Assembly (NCBI GenBank): GCA_002342205.1
Contig: DDPN01000149.1
Coordinates: 1 to 7,309, forward strand
Direction: 5' to 3'
Length of the DNA: 7,309 nt
DNA from: Chitinophagaceae bacterium UBA2467
Lineage (GTDB): Bacteria; Bacteroidota; Bacteroidia; Chitinophagales; Chitinophagaceae
In this document: piece after piece, positions 7,102 to 7,309 of the stretch
How positions within the stretch are numbered: the stretch's first letter is position 1
Layout: every line of letters starts with the position of its first letter
The notes under the pieces: generated by a model
The model's database searches: none
Seen by the model: only the letters and a program-made list of their open reading frames with translations
What the model was told of the DNA's origin: nothing
Program-made: the position numbers and the translations under genes

Positions 7102-7112
7102 TAATAGTACAA

Positions 7113-7309
7113 ATGGTACAGGCATACAATTTCCTTGCTTCCTGGCAGCTTTTTCCCGAAAAGGGGTCCTACGAAAAGGGAGGGAGACCCAAAAGTGGCA
7201 TTTACAAGATAGAAGCCACAGAGGGTAAAAAAGAATTACGTATTTATCATAATTGGGTTAGTCTGGAAAATCAGGCTTTTGCCGCTAATTATACCATGCT
7301 GGCCGATGG
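7113..7309 (+). CDS. Conserved-looking hypothetical protein, 5' end only (runs off the window)
   Basis: An open frame begins at the ATG at 7113 and continues to the right edge, giving 65 complete codons. An in-frame TAA at 7071 limits upstream extension, and this is the first ATG after it. The peptide starts MVQAYNFLASWQLFPEKGSY and continues with GGRPKSGIYKIE, an Arg-Ile-Tyr strand and NWVSLENQAFAANY. It has no signal peptide or membrane segment in the visible part and reads as alternating beta strands with conserved-type aromatic residues (W11, Y20, Y31, W48). The WQL..EKG.YE...P.SGIYKIE pattern suggests a small lipocalin-like or sheet-rich domain, but I cannot name the family. It is divergent from the M48 gene, with 63 nt between the two start codons. 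Confidence 0.72.
   Translation, partial: MVQAYNFLASWQLFPEKGSYEKGGRPKSGIYKIEATEGKKELRIYHNWVSLENQAFAANYTMLAD

Overview
The window looks like chromosome of a member of the Bacteroidota, most likely family Chitinophagaceae (the family is a guess). Several things point this way: AT-rich codon use, promoter -7 elements of the TAnnTTTG type (upstream of 3767 and 7113), no Shine-Dalgarno dependence at the starts, and a first gene whose C-terminus resembles the type IX secretion (T9SS) lipoprotein PorW/SprE. All genes look like vertically inherited housekeeping or envelope genes. I see no insertion sequence, phage gene, CRISPR array, tRNA or rRNA.

Layout. On the plus strand, 1-3712 is a tight run of three genes. 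It holds the 3' part of a PorW/SprE-like TPR protein, then after 9 nt a full-length bifunctional class A penicillin-binding protein (PBP1A type), then, with a 4-nt ATGA overlap, a GNAT acetyltransferase. A small stem-loop spans the acetyltransferase stop. A 54-nt gap with a TAGCTTTG promoter element leads to ahcY (S-adenosylhomocysteine hydrolase, 3767-5092). A strong two-way terminator (5111-5140) separates ahcY from a convergent minus-strand cluster.

The minus-strand cluster, read from 7049 down to 5139, encodes a membrane-anchored M48 zinc metallopeptidase, a UPF0145/YbjQ-family protein and a small exported protein of unknown function. Each of its two intergenic gaps is only 9 nt, so the three are probably one transcript. 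The M48 start is best placed at the ATG at 7049; a longer reading needs a TTG at 7112 and would run through the divergent promoter region. The exported protein appears to use a GTG start. Divergent from M48, a truncated plus-strand gene of unknown function begins at 7113 and runs off the end.

How the genes work together: the left operon joins a T9SS/gliding-type periplasmic lipoprotein to a peptidoglycan synthase, which fits envelope assembly. ahcY is an independently promoted methyl-cycle gene. The minus-strand cluster may serve envelope protein quality control, but that rests only on family membership and spacing. I do not see an obviously new system here. The best leads are the PorW-PBP1A pairing, the M48-YbjQ-secreted protein cluster, and the two unrecognised proteins at 5139-5648 and 7113-7309.
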